64,000 nt of DNA from Tetrahymena elliotti 4EA (GCA_000231825.2 JH720374.1:80426-144425); one strand, 5' to 3'; numbered from the stretch's first letter, positions 35,258 to 48,245 are shown. Program-made: numbers and translations. The notes: a model not told the origin generated them from the letters alone.

Positions 35258-36982
35258 ATGAAATACTATATACCATATCTTTTTATAATACTCCTCTCTC
35301 TTAGCTAAGCTTAGATTTTTAGTATTCCCCTCATTTATTCAAATATAAAATCTAATTCTTATGTTTAAAAGTTGAGGAGTTTAGCTAGTAATAGAAACTT
35401 AATACAATCTGATGACTCATCTTATTATTATGCAAGTATTTATCTTGGAAAAAATAAAATGAACAGCTTTAATGTATTTTTCGATACAACTTTTTCTTTT
35501 AGTTGGATTCCTAGCTCTTTCTGCTCAAAAGATCTCTGTCAAGTAAACTTTTAATTTTTGTTAATCTTTCTAAAAGCATATTTTAAAATAGGGGTTTAAG
35601 AATACATATTCATGCGTCTCAAGTGATTTGTGCTAATTAGATGAGAAAAAAGCTACATTTAAGTACTAAGATGGGTAACTCTCTGGCTAATATGCTAAAG
35701 CTGACCTGCATGTATCTGATATGGAATCTCAAGACTATTAGATTTTTTCTGCAGCTCAAATTTAGAATCTATAAAATATGCAAGTACTACTATAAAATTT
35801 TAATTAAAGATATTAATTTTTAAATAAATAATTTTTAGGTTGATGGTGTGATTGGTATGTAAATCTACAAATCATCTAATTCAAATTAAGAATCTTTCAT
35901 TTCGATGCTTTAGTATGAAGGAAAAATATAAATTCCAATGTTTTCATTCTATTTGTAAAATAATGGAGAAAATGACTCAAAAATCACATTTGGAGGTTTT
36001 GATCCGATAACAATTAAAAATATAGAAAAGCTTAATTATCATAATCTTTTATTAAATGAGTAGTCTGATTAAATATAATAGTGGGCTTTAGGAGGGAATT
36101 AATTACAAATAGGTTCTTATTCTGTGGATTTAGTTGCAAAACAAAACAAAATTCTAGTCTCTTCAGTTGATGAAAAAATTGGATTAAGTAAAGATATTTT
36201 TGATGACATGATGTCATATTTAACAAGAGAATATAATGCTTTTTAGAGAGATGGAAAATATTTTATTAACTGCTAACAATAAATACCATCTATTTTAGTA
36301 GAAATACCTGATAGTGATAACGAGGTTATCATGTATGATCTTACACCAAACTATTTTATCAATAACAAAACATCTACTTGCTAATTAATGATAAAATAGA
36401 TTTAAAATTCAGATGCTAAAATAATTCTAGGAACACCTTTCCTCTAAAAATATGTTTCAATTTTCACAATCACCAACTCAACAATAGGTAATTATTTATT
36501 TAATTAATCTGACTTTATTTTCCTATAAAATTGATATTTCAAACAAAGAACAAAACTATTTTAAATTAAAAAACAATTAATTTTTCAAGTAGTTGGTATT
36601 TTTATTTAATTTTTTTGTTCTAAAATCAAAAGGATTTGCAGAGTCAGCTTAAAATCATAGAAAACATGAAACTTTTTTTGACTAAGCAAGCTATGTGATA
36701 GTAACCATTTGCTGCTCAATTTTAATACTTTTAATAGCAACATGCCTCTACAAGTAATGGTAAATAAGTAAATCCTAGCTAAAAAATAATTTAATAGAAC
36801 CTGAGTACAAAAAATCAAAGGAAAGTGATTTCAGCACTTAACCTTCTATTAATCATATTCAAGCTACCTAAAATTAGAGTAAAGTTAAGGCTAAAAACTA
36901 AGAAGGTATTGTGTGTAGCTCTTAATTGAAAAATGAAAATTAAATATAAATTGTTTAATATAATTGCCAAGATCAATTATGA
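35258..36982 (+). CDS. Membrane-anchored aspartic-protease-like protein 2 (catalytic residues lost)
   Basis: 491 residues in four exons: 35258-35542, 35592-35783, 35839-36487, 36633-36982. The splice positions and phases are the same as in the other two members. Signal peptide MKYYIPYLFIILLSLSQAQ; pepsin-like core; membrane helix (~SYVIVTICCSILILLIATCL); short polar tail. The first active-site motif is DTTF (FFDTTFSFSWIPS). The second is VSSVDEKIGLS, again Ser in place of the catalytic Asp. Other landmarks remain (FGGFDP, VDGVIGM, LGTPFLQKYVSIF). The DTG to DTT and Asp to Ser changes are shared with gene 1, so they probably occurred before these two split. A catalytically inactive pseudoenzyme is the best reading. 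Confidence 0.85.
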
Positions 36983-38282
36983 CAAAATTAAAGTATTAAA
37001 CTAAAAAGAAATGATTAATTCATTTACCTTTTTAAATATCTTAACAAACGATAGACAAAATAATTACCAACCCTCTACATAAAAAATTAATAAATCTAAT
37101 AAAATAAATAAATAAACACTTCTCTATTAAATCAAAATTTTTTTTCAGAAAAGATACAATCTTAATTTCATATCGTTAAAATTTTATTAAAATTGATACA
37201 AATAATATTATTTAATTGTGGAATATCTCTATCTCTATAAATATTTATCTGTAAAATTCTCTATTAGTTTATTACATTTAATAGTATTTTAATATCAGCA
37301 GTAACCAATAATTTTGTCTTTACTTTTCCTTAGAGTTTATTGACTTTGAAAAATTAATTTGATAATAGTTGAAAATCAATTAAAGTATTTGAGTAGTAAT
37401 CTCTTAGCTAACTGTAAACTGACTTCTTATTTATTATTTAATTTAGATGCTTTTTATTTTTGATAAGAAAGTACTTATTTTATCCTTTTTGCATTTAATT
37501 TTTATCTTTACATCAAATTTTTAAGAATTTTTGAGAAAAATAAAAGGATAAAAATATTAATCTCCATTCAATTCAAGCAAACCAATAAAATGAAATGTAA
37601 TTAATAAATGCAATGATTCAGTATTAATTAGCACCTCTCTCATTTTATTTATTTTATATTTTAATATCTTAATTAATTGATCATTTATTTTTATATTTGA
37701 TTTTAAGGAATATTTTGAAAGAAAAACATTTGTTAAAAATAAAAATAAATCTGAAAAAAAGCAAACAATGGTGAAATAAATAGAGTTAGATTGAAACATT
37801 TTCACAATAATATGAGAACATCATAATTAAATGATTGATTGATACAATTTAAGAGTAAAAAAGTAAAGTGAAAATTATAAATCAGTTCAAATAAAATGAG
37901 AATTCAATCTTCCCATTTTTTTTTATAGCTCATTTTCTTAATATGTTTAAAAAGTAAAGTTGTTGAACTGATATTTATTAGAGAGGTTTCAATTAATAAT
38001 ATTTAGAAAAATATAATTTCTTATATTGTGTTATATTTCTTTTACATAATAACCAGCTGAGAATAATGTCTAAAAATACAACTCACAACAAACAATGTGA
38101 ATTACTATTAAATTTCAAAAATTAAATTTTTCTGATTATTTTAGCTGATAAGGAATGAGGAATAGATAAATCTAAATTATAGTCTTTTTGATTAGCAGCA
38201 GAAATTTACCATAAAATTCAAGATATACTTATATTTTTAATTAATTTAAAGTGTATTTTGCATACAATCAAGAAAAATTAAA
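36983..38282. other. AT-rich intergenic region
   Basis: Spacer between protease-like genes 2 and 3. No supported feature; short open frames here have intergenic base composition. Confidence 0.5.
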
Positions 38283-40180
38283 ATGAGAGTATTTTTACTG
38301 CTAATTTTAGCTTAAAGCATCTAAATAGCTTTTACTAACATAATCACTATCCCAATCAGTAAAAAATAGGTAGACTAAGAATTTATAAGACAAACAAGGA
38401 ATTTCTTAGATGCCTATAGTATCAACACTTTAACTAATTATTAACAATTTATGTATTATGGAGATATTAGTGTTGGAACTTAGAATTAAAAATTTAGTGT
38501 AATATTTGATACAGGTTCTAATTAGTTGTGGTTACCAAGTAAAGAGTGTGTCTAAAGTGCTAATAAATGTCAAGTAAGGCCATTTATTTTTAAAATATAA
38601 TGATTACCTATTTATTACTCATATTTCTAATTAGGGAATGAAGAACTATTTTGATTGCTCTTAAAATAATGGATGCACAATAACAAATAATGTATTTTCT
38701 CTTTCATATGGTAAAGGCTCTGTTAAAGGTTTGATAGCTAACACCGTTGTAGGTGTTTGTGGACTTAATTAAGTTCAGTAATCTTTTCTTTCAGTTTAAA
38801 CTTCTCAAGATTTCTCAAACATTCAAGTATGAAAGAACTTACAAAGTTTTATTCTTGTTGATTTAATAACTAGAATTATTCATCAAACTACAATATATAA
38901 TTATTTTTTTTATTACAGTCTGATGGTTTACTTGGTTTGGGAATATATGACTCACTTAATACTAATAGCAATTCATTTGTCACTAATCTGAAGGCAATTG
39001 GTTTAATTTAAGAAGAAATGTTTAGCTTCTATCTTGGATTTGGATAGACTGATTCTCAGCTTGTATTTGGAGGTTTTGATCCTAAAAAAGTTTCTGATAC
39101 TTCTAAAATCTATTTCCATAAAGTGATGATTAGTGGTCTACGATCTGACTCCTAAAGATGGTCTATTCAAGTTAAATTAGTTAATTTCAACAAGTTTAGC
39201 TATTCCTTAGCTGTAGGAAAAAATACTGCTATTGTAGACTCTGGAACTTCACTTATTGCTCTTAGCAGCGATTTATATTATTAATTTACAAGATATTTAA
39301 TTAATAACTATAACGTTAGATTAACATCAGATGGATTTTATTATACATCATGTAGTACATCACTTCCTAATTTAAATTTTATTTTAAATGACTATGCTGG
39401 TGTTGAGAGATAATATTCTATATCTTCTTCTTTCTATTTTATAAAGAGTTCAGGTTAATGTATAATAGGCATATCTAGTCTCCCAAATACAGTTGCTGAT
39501 GTTCAAATTATTCTAGGAGATATTTTTATGAGAAGATATGTTTCTTTATTCTCATATGGAAATTTTACTGTAGGTAAATCATAAATTTTACTTGAAAACA
39601 ATATTTTGTAATTTAATGAAATAAACATTTCTTCAGACGAATAAAAAAGATCTTTCACTTTTGTTTTTTTAGGAGGGTAATATATCTCTACTTATATCCT
39701 GCCGTTTTTTTTGTCAACTAACCAAATCTTAAAAATATATTTAACAATATAAATTTAAAAATGAAAACCCTCCTTTTAAAGAGTTAACTGCCAAATTGAA
39801 ATATTTTATTTATTTAAAAAAATTATGTAAAATTTAATAAATTATATTTGAATTATCTAGGTTTAACATAGTCAGTTGCTGATCCAGATGACGATTACTA
39901 AACTAAACTTGAAGGATGGTAGATTGCTCTCATAGTTATTGGAGCTTTGGCTATTGTAGGTATAGTTTCCTTTTGTTTATTTAAAAAGGCTAAAGAAAGA
40001 AGAGAAAGAAATCGCAATTTACTTAATCAATAACTGTTAGCTGGTTAACAATAATACCCACAATATCCTCCATATTATCAATAATAATAATAATAAGGCT
40101 ATTTTTAAGGATAAGGTGTTGTTATTGGCTCTTAAAATCCAAATCAAAATGTAGTTTATGGATAACCAGTTCAATATTGA
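38283..40180 (+). CDS. Membrane-anchored aspartic protease (A1/pepsin family), catalytic
   Basis: 485 residues in four exons: 38283-38573, 38635-38826, 38919-39573, 39861-40180. Signal peptide MRVFLLLILAQSIQIAFT, then a short pro-like segment. The A1 core has both catalytic motifs intact: FDTGSNQLWLPS (~residue 83) and AIVDSGTSLIALSS (~270). SDGLLGLG, FGGFDP and ILGDIFMRRYVSLF are also typical. A transmembrane helix (IALIVIGALAIVGIVSFCLF, ~415-435) leads to a basic then Gln/Tyr/Pro-rich tail containing a run of TAA-encoded Gln. Type I topology predicts a lumenal or extracellular protease domain. This member probably represents the ancestral active form of the trio. Its terminal intron (39574-39860, 287 bases) is longer than in the paralogues. 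Confidence 0.92.
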
Positions 40181-41317
40181 TTCTAATAAATTAAAAAATA
40201 AAATTAAAACAATACTTATTTGCTTAGATTACGTAAAATTTGTTTGTGTTCAATTGAATTTAATTTTAATTATTACAAAAAAATCTAAATTAAATTAATT
40301 TGTTTTACAATATTTAGTTTCATTCATTTTATTTATTCTTTAATTCATTCATCTTTTAAAATATTTATCTGTATCATGAATAAATGTATTCAACAAAATG
40401 ATATTTAAATTTATTCAAGTGAAAGCTTTAAAAAATGTTTCTTTTTTGAAGAGGAAAATATTTTCTTTTCTATTTATGATTAAAAGTTTGTTGTTTGGAT
40501 TTTCTAATAATCCAATCTGTTTAGGTTAAAGTAATTTATTGTAAAGGTTAAAGTAATTTATTCAATTTTTCAGTATTCAATTAACTTTAATTTCTATCTT
40601 TAAAAATAAATCTTGTTTTTTTAGGTCCGATAACATTTTTAATGGTAATTTGTACTTTAATTATTGATTTATAAATTTATTTTTTTTATAATCTTTCACA
40701 TTCAATTAATTTATTTCTTAATTCATTCATTTTTAAGAGATAATTTATTTAAATTTATTCAGCAAAAAATGTTATTAAAATATTCAAATAAAATTCTTCT
40801 TCTTTTTTTTGTTTAAAAATCTTTTCGGTCAAACAATAGATGAAGATTATTGTTTTATGAGTCATATTTATTTGTTAAAAAAATAATTTAATGTCATTCT
40901 TAAAATTTATTTATCATAATAAACAAGCTATTAAAACCTATTTTTGAAGAAACTATTATCCTTCTTTTCAAAGAAAATTATTTTTTTCATTTTCCTTTTT
41001 CTTTGTTGAGATGAGAGTTAAGATAAATTATTGGAGTTATTACTCTTTGCAGATCAATTTACTTTTCCTGGTTATGCATGTTAATTAATTTTATCCTAAA
41101 TAAAGAGTATGTACATACACATAAATTCTTTTACATATTGTACTTGTGCACTTAAAAATAAGATTAATTTTAGTTAGATTTTATTCTTAATTCATTCAGT
41201 ACCAATGAGAAAAGTTTACTTAAGGTTTTTAATTTTATAGTAAAATTACTTTAGTGCTGTAAATTATACTACTAATCAAATTAATTAAAAAAATAGATAT
41301 TTGAATCTTCAAAATAA
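40181..41317. other. AT-rich intergenic region with short direct repeats
   Basis: No gene seen. AGGTTAAAGTAATTTATT occurs twice in tandem around 40523-40562. Broader similarity exists between about 40300-40400 and 40670-40760 (both with a TTAATTCATTCAT core), suggesting an old local duplication. Confidence 0.5.
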
Positions 41318-42740
41318 ATGAATGATATTAGACTATTAATTGATCAAAAATCAAATCCTAATTTCCAAGAAAAATTGAACTATGCTTTTTTAGGTGTCAG
41401 TGGTGTGCTAGGCTGGAATGCTGTTCTAACTTCTCTCTCATACTTTACTGATTAATTTGAAAGCTATGACATTAGTTTTCTCCTACCTATTCCTTAATTA
41501 TTTGCCAATTTCTTTTTTGGAGCTATTTTACCATAATTAAGAAAACATATTCATGTTAAATTATGTGTTATTGGGTCTATGATTGGTATGGTGTTTAGCT
41601 TAGCTACTCTACCAATAATAACATACTTTTTAAGTTAGAGTTTGACAGGATTTATTCTTGTTTTAATACTATCATTTTTTTTGGGTATGTTTAATGCCTT
41701 TCTACAAGGAGCTGTAGTTAGCATAACTAATGTCATTCATCCTTAATTGGGAGCTATTTATTGGACATATAATGGATTTTCTGGTTTGTTAATGAACCTC
41801 TTTTATGCTATCTCTCTATTGATATTCCCATCAAACCTTCAAACTGGCGCTATTTTCTACTATTCTATTTCTGCAGTCTTTATCTCTATTGCTGCATTTT
41901 GGTTTAATAGATACTACAACTAAAAATATCATGAAATCAATAACTAATGTCCTAGCTTGCTTCATGATGAACAATATGAAGTAGTGTAATCATATATTAT
42001 TTTTTAGTTATTTAAACAAAACTTACTTTAAAGCTTTTTAAGTAGATTGAATATTTTGATCTACTTATTTGACAAATTTGATAAATTCTATTTGATAATA
42101 ATTTATGGCTAAATTAATATTTTGATTTCTTAAATTAATTTTTTTATAATTTAGATCTACCAAAAGCACTTCATCTGATTAAGATGGAAAATCATAGTAT
42201 TTTAGTCTTATTTGGAGAGCTTTCAAGGCAGGATTTCCCATACCATTTCTGATTTGGTTACATTTCTTATAACTGTAAACAGTCTTTCCAGGCTTGTCTG
42301 TGTTTAAAGTGGATTTAGGTTGGTCGTCAGATACATGGAATTCACTTTTCTTGATTACTTTTGCTAATATTGGTGACACTATAGGGAAATACACTGCAGG
42401 AGTTATAAAAAAATTCTACAACTTAAAAATAATAACAGGTTTGATCCTTTTTAGATTTGTTCTGATGGCATTCTTTGTCTTAAGTGCCTATTATACTTAT
42501 GAAGATGAACCCATTTTCTTTAGATAATCATACTTTATTGTCCTAAACATTACCATTTTCTCCTTCCTAACTGGATTTTGTACTTCAGCATTGATGTAGC
42601 TTTCTCCTTCACTTTTAAAAGAAGATCAATTAGTCCTTAAAGAATAACTAGGATTTGTAAATGTAGTCATGCTTACATTCGGTATTTCATGTGGTACTTT
42701 TACTGCCCTTTCCTTCACAAACTTTGGAAAAACTAATTGA
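41318..42740 (+). CDS. Equilibrative nucleoside transporter (ENT/SLC29 family)
   Basis: 417 residues in two exons, 41318-41985 and 42155-42740, joined in phase (GT|A). The protein is almost wholly hydrophobic with about 11 membrane segments, the ENT topology, and ~420 aa is within the family range. Family landmarks: GVLGWNAVLTSLSYF in TM1 (compare the ENT GxxxLLPWNxFxxxxxYF), GMFNAFLQGAV in TM5 (compare the NxxxQG motif), and the second-half FANIGDTIGKYTAG (compare FNxxDxxGR in TM8). The intron falls in the variable hydrophilic loop between TM6 and TM7 (HDEQYEVV then STKSTSSDQDG). It would carry nucleosides or nucleobases across the plasma or an internal membrane. Parasites and ciliates that salvage purines often have several copies. 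Confidence 0.88.
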
Positions 42741-44013
42741 AAAAGATTTTAAAATTACCAACTTAAATTAAATCACTTAATTATATATCAAATTATTTAA
42801 ATTATGTTCATATTTTAAGTTTAGCAAAGCCTTTAATAAATTTAAGTAAATAACTTAATTTGAAAAGATTAAGTTTTTTTTATTAGTAAATTTTGCAACT
42901 TTTTTATTGTTTTAGTATTTCAATAGGTATTTTTAAATAAACCTCTATGGTTTAATTTATTTAAAATTCAAAATCTATATCTAATGATATCTCATTTAAT
43001 ATTTTTAAATGATTAATACAATACATATTTTAAATGGGTGATAATCCAAATTTAACAAAAGTTTAATGTAATTAGTTGAGTCAATACAATAGTTATTTAT
43101 TTTTTGTAAATAAATCCAAAGAAAAGAAGTAGATTAGATTCATTTTAATATTTATTTGTGTGGAAGTCAATTTATTTTTCCAATAATTTAGTAATCAAAA
43201 GTTTTGTTCAAAGTATCTTTTGTGGCTACTTAATAGTCTATCACAATTAGTAGAATAAATTAAACTTTTTTAAAATTTTTATTTTTTGATTAAAAATTAA
43301 ATTTTATCTAATTTTAAAGATCAATTTTCCTTTTTGTATTTTCTATGATGTTTTGTATTATAATTTATATGTTTCATTCACCTAAATACAAAAGTTTCTA
43401 AATTTTTTTATTTATTTAATTAATGCTATAAAACCAAATTTGTTGAATTTGAGATTTATCAAATAATTTTATTTTTTAAATATTAGAAAGGTGAATTTAT
43501 TTTTAAAAATAAAATCATAAAATATTTTAGTTTTTCTTTGACAAAATGTTAAATTTAATTTGAAATTGATTTAGATTTTTGAAAAAAAAACAAGCCAAAA
43601 AGTGAAGTTCTATGTTTTCAAGAATTATTGGATACTCAGTTTTAATTTAATTTTATTTAAGGTAAAAAAAATAATGAAGATAAATCTTAGTTAGTGAGTA
43701 TCCATCACTCCTTTCTTGCTTGCTTGTTTATTTATAAATAAATTTGCAATAATTCATAAAGGGAATATTATTCAATATTATGATTGAATGAAATTCTGCT
43801 TTGTACAGTCTTTTAATTAATATAGGGTAAGATAAATGAATGCATAAATAATGCATGAAAATTAGATAGATATATAGATACTATTATGAAGAAAGAAAAT
43901 TCTGAAAAATTAAACAAACAAACAAACAAACTATATTTAAAATTAAGATATATAGTATTAAGATAATAAGTATCAATCAAGTATTAGTTAACAACAAAAT
44001 TCTAAAAGAAAAG
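42741..44013. other. AT-rich intergenic region
   Basis: No gene found. It contains short simple repeats such as AACAAACAAACAAAC at about 43914-43930 and a GATAGATATATAGATA tract near 43864-43880, just upstream of the next gene. Confidence 0.5.
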
Positions 44014-46252
44014 ATGAATTTTATTAACAAAGCTAAATCTCAATTAGGTCTCTTCAGAGAATTTATCACCATGCCTCGTATGGGTTGGAAGTTGAGAAAA
44101 CCAAGTAGAAAAGTTACTATTTATGAATAAGAAAGAAGAGCTTAGAAATAATTAGAAAAGGAATACAGAGCTAAAGTTATAAATGATTATTGGAATGCAT
44201 AAACAATTTTAGAAAATGAATACATTGACAAATATACACGTGAAGAGTTAGATCGTAAGAAGAGAAACGATTAAAATTTCCGTGATTCAATTATTCGTAT
44301 TGCTAAAGCTACTTAAAACCATGTTGAATTCTTGAAAAAGAGATCAACTCTTGATGAGGCCAAAGAACGCAAACATATTTTAGAACAAGACGTTAAAGCT
44401 ATGAACAGAAAGAGAATTTTGAATATTATGCAATTAGAATCTAGACATTGGATTAATTAATAAAATGTTAACAATCTTAATCCCGATAGTATCTTACCTG
44501 CTACCATTTATGATGAAACTGACTACTATCTCAAATTACATGAATAAGCTTTCCTTTTCGAATAAGGTAGATTAGAAGAAATGGAAAAAGTCTCTCTTGA
44601 AACCGAAGAAATTTAATATAAGAACTCAGTTCTCATGCCTGTAATTATTTATCAACAGACTTATATATAAATTGCATGCTTAAAATCCTTTTTTTGTAAA
44701 GCCTTTTAAGTTTTAGATCAGCTGATTTGTTTTTTAAAGCTTTTCTTACTTTCATTCATAATTTAGCTTCTTTTATTTTAGCGATAATGAATATGGAATT
44801 ATAAAGAATATTTTAATATGAAATGTATTCATCTAATATTTAGATAATTTTACTGAAATTAATGCAAATCATGGAAAGAAGATAGTGATATGAATATCTA
44901 CTTAAAATAAAAAATAAAAAAATTGCTTATATTTATTAGAATTAAATTCTAAATTTTAATTTTATTTTAAAATCAAAAGATCTACCAAGATGTTATCTCT
45001 ATGATTAAGCATTTAAAGAGCACTGATTCATTCAAATTAGAAAAAGAATTCTAAGCTGCTAAAAGAATTCTCATCGAAGACTGCAGAAATATGTAAATCG
45101 AAGATTAACTTGAAGAAAAGATGGCCAAACTTGAAAAGGCTTTCAACACTCTTGTAAAAATTTAACCTCCATATACATTTTTCAACAATGTTTTAATTAA
45201 TAAAAAATAATTTAAAGAATTCAAATGAGTTTATTAACAAATTTTTTTAAAATAGAGAAAAGCTTAAAAGGAGAAATTTGATAAGCCTGAAAATCAATTG
45301 GAATTCTTGCATGAACATTTATTAATTTTATACAATATGTTAAGAAAATGGGGTGAATACACTAATATGTTAAAAATTCCTGCTACTGTTGTTAGAGATA
45401 TTCTTCATGAAAGATAAGTTTTGTAGGAAAAGAAGAAACTTATCAAAAAATAAAATTTAGAAACTGCTAAAAGTAGAGATAAAGAATCTGAAGAATAAGA
45501 ATAAGATTCTGACATTCAAAGTAATGATGAAAGAGAAACTTCAGATTCTGAAGATGAAATCGATATTGCTAAATTGATTGAAGAAGAAAAGTAAAGACAA
45601 GAAAAAATTAAGGAATAATAGAGACTTTTTGAAGAAAGAAAGCTTCAAATCGAAAAGGAATAAGCTGAAGAAGAATCTACTTAACAAAAGACTACTATTC
45701 AAGATGACTTTTTGAATCCTGAAAAGGCTATTGAAAATTTAATGCTCTAATTCGAAAAGAAAGCTGTAAAAATTGATTTAATTTGAAAATATTTTGTTAT
45801 TAAACACATTAATTAATCAATAGGAAGAAGAATTAAACAGTGAATTCCACATTGAAAAAAATAGTTTATATGGTAATGATAAAAATGCAGTTGATTCAAG
45901 TACCTTCTACAAGGGAATCGATTTAGAAAATGTTTTCCCTAGAGCTTTAATTGATAACTCTTTTGATTTCTCCAAATTGAGTGGCTTACCTTTCTCAAAT
46001 GTTAAGGAAGCTTTGAGAAGTGAAGAAAAATTAGAATTACTTAGAGGTGAAGATCCTAATGCTTCCCCTCGTAAGTTTGAAACTGCTCTTATAGTTGAAG
46101 TCTTCAAGCTCAAGTCTCAATAACTTAGAAATTCCAAACTTACTAGAGTTTAATAAGAAAAGTTAAATGATATTGATACTCTCCTCGATCTTATCGGTGA
46201 AATTAAGGTTGAAGAACCTACCTTCTTACTCAAGATATGGAAGAATTTCTGA
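44014..46252 (+). CDS. Basic coiled-coil protein, possibly mitoribosomal mS26-like
   Basis: 579 residues in four exons: 44014-44640, 44980-45153, 45256-45765, 45824-46252. All junctions are phase 0. The N-terminus is basic and lacks acidic residues (MNFINKAKSQLGLFREF, then MPRMGWKLRKPSRK), which fits mitochondrial import. Residues ~35-170 form a long charged helix ending in HILEQDVKAMNRKRILNIM, reminiscent of the C-terminal helix of mitoribosomal protein mS26. That resemblance is from memory and weak. The middle is rich in Glu/Asp, and the last ~140 residues form a separate compact-looking domain. Codons such as CGT, CTC, GCC and ATC are more frequent than in neighbouring genes, suggesting high expression. 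The donor of the second intron could be 45154 (used here) or a downstream GT near 45190. Confidence 0.7.
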
Positions 46253-46890
46253 TCAATTTAATAAAATTTAATATACATTATGAATGAAAAGAGCTTAATT
46301 CAATCTTTGTGAAAAAAAATAAACGAGATAAGAGAACAAGCATCGTAAATGTTTCACAGAATAAAACCATCCATCTATCCATCTTTCCATCAATTCGATA
46401 AAGAAAATTATTTAAATTAAGTATCTAAAAATATTTACCTGCCACTCTTTATTATTATCATCTATAATTTATACTTACTTATTTTAAGCACAATATTTAT
46501 TTTTGTTTGTTCATTTAGTGTCTCTAAATATTTATTTCATTCATTTACATACTCTTTAAATACAAAATCCTTCGTACTTCTTACTTCATCTTTTTTTATT
46601 ATTTTCATAAATAAAATCAAGAGTAAATAATCACTCACCAAATGTTTTATTGACTAACATACATTTTGATTTATTTTAACCTATTTACTCAATTTCAAAA
46701 AATATTTAAGAATTTTTTCCAAAGCAACAAAATACAGCAGAAAATTTAAAAATCTAAATTATTCAATATTTATTTTTAGCTTTTTATATTAGTAATTTTA
46801 ATGGGAATATACTCTTTCTTATTTATTTATAAATATTTATCTGTTTAATAATTTAAATTTAGAATATTTTTTTTCCATAAAAATAAAAAA
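46253..46890. other. AT-rich intergenic region before the 5S locus
   Basis: No gene found. A short CATC/TATC simple-repeat patch lies at about 46367-46395. At 46885-46890 there are six A on the plus strand, which is T6 downstream of the minus-strand 5S sequence and a likely Pol III terminator. Confidence 0.55.
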
Positions 46891-46980
46891 GGTTGTCGAC
46901 ACTGGGACTTCCCAAGCGGTCCCCCACCTTAGTACTAACCCAGCCTTAAGGCGCTTAACTTCGGAGTTCGAATGGGATCC
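46891..46980 (-). rRNA. 5S rRNA, 3' part (cut by gap)
   Basis: The reverse complement reads GGATCCCATTCGAACTCCGA, then the universally conserved 5S core AAGTTAAGC, GGCTGGGTTAGTACT and GGGGGACCGCTTGGGA, and ends CCAGTGTCGACAACC followed by T6. This is the 3' three-quarters of a eukaryotic 5S rRNA, including the internal control region. The 5' part is lost in the N gap. Confidence 0.93.
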
Positions 46981-47945
46981 NNNNNNNNNNNNNNNNNNNN
47001 NNNNNNNNNNNNNNNNNNNNNNNNNNNNNNNNNNNNNNNNNNNNNNNNNNNNNNNNNNNNNNNNNNNNNNNNNNNNNNNNNNNNNNNNNNNNNNNNNNNN
47101 NNNNNNNNNNNNNNNNNNNNNNNNNNNNNNNNNNNNNNNNNNNNNNNNNNNNNNNNNNNNNNNNNNNNNNNNNNNNNNNNNNNNNNNNNNNNNNNNNNNN
47201 NNNNNNNNNNNNNNNNNNNNNNNNNNNNNNNNNNNNNNNNNNNNNNNNNNNNNNNNNNNNNNNNNNNNNNNNNNNNNNNNNNNNNNNNNNNNNNNNNNNN
47301 NNNNNNNNNNNNNNNNNNNNNNNNNNNNNNNNNNNNNNNNNNNNNNNNNNNNNNNNNNNNNNNNNNNNNNNNNNNNNNNNNNNNNNNNNNNNNNNNNNNN
47401 NNNNNNNNNNNNNNNNNNNNNNNNNNNNNNNNNNNNNNNNNNNNNNNNNNNNNNNNNNNNNNNNNNNNNNNNNNNNNNNNNNNNNNNNNNNNNNNNNNNN
47501 NNNNNNNNNNNNNNNNNNNNNNNNNNNNNNNNNNNNNNNNNNNNNNNNNNNNNNNNNNNNNNNNNNNNNNNNNNNNNNNNNNNNNNNNNNNNNNNNNNNN
47601 NNNNNNNNNNNNNNNNNNNNNNNNNNNNNNNNNNNNNNNNNNNNNNNNNNNNNNNNNNNNNNNNNNNNNNNNNNNNNNNNNNNNNNNNNNNNNNNNNNNN
47701 NNNNNNNNNNNNNNNNNNNNNNNNNNNNNNNNNNNNNNNNNNNNNNNNNNNNNNNNNNNNNNNNNNNNNNNNNNNNNNNNNNNNNNNNNNNNNNNNNNNN
47801 NNNNNNNNNNNNNNNNNNNNNNNNNNNNNNNNNNNNNNNNNNNNNNNNNNNNNNNNNNNNNNNNNNNNNNNNNNNNNNNNNNNNNNNNNNNNNNNNNNNN
47901 NNNNNNNNNNNNNNNNNNNNNNNNNNNNNNNNNNNNNNNNNNNNN
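46981..47945. other. Assembly gap (965 N)
   Basis: Unknown sequence. It lies inside 5S rRNA sequence on both sides, so it probably replaces either additional 5S repeat units or a misjoined single gene. Open frames computed across it are meaningless. Confidence 0.99.
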
Positions 47946-48035
47946 TCCCCCACCTTAGTACTAACCCAGCCTTAAGGCGCTTAACTTCGGAGTTCGAATG
48001 GGATCCGGTGTTTTCACCTTAGTATGGCCGACAGC
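47946..48035 (-). rRNA. 5S rRNA, 5' part (cut by gap)
   Basis: The reverse complement begins GCTGTCGGCCATACTAAGGT, then GAAAACACC, GGATCCCATTCGAACTCCGA and the AAGTTAAGC core, running into the gap at GGTGGGGGA. This is the 5' three-quarters of 5S rRNA. Its last 61 bases (47946-48006) are identical to 46920-46980 on the other side of the gap. Confidence 0.93.
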
Positions 48036-48245
48036 AAAATAATTGATATGATTGCGTATTTAAAGATGAGGGAAAAAATAAATAAAAATGGAAATATGTT
48101 TTTAAAATAGCTAGATTTTGTTAATAAGTAGATAGATATTTTCTATTATAAAATAAAAAACAAATAATTGGAAATGATGAATGATAAATTAAACACACAA
48201 TTTGATAAATAAAAATATAATAATATATTTGGAAAAGTAAGTAAA

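Noticed and set aside
46955..47958. Long open frames of unknown residues on both strands
   Set aside because: They run through the N gap and the 5S rRNA sequence; they carry no coding information.
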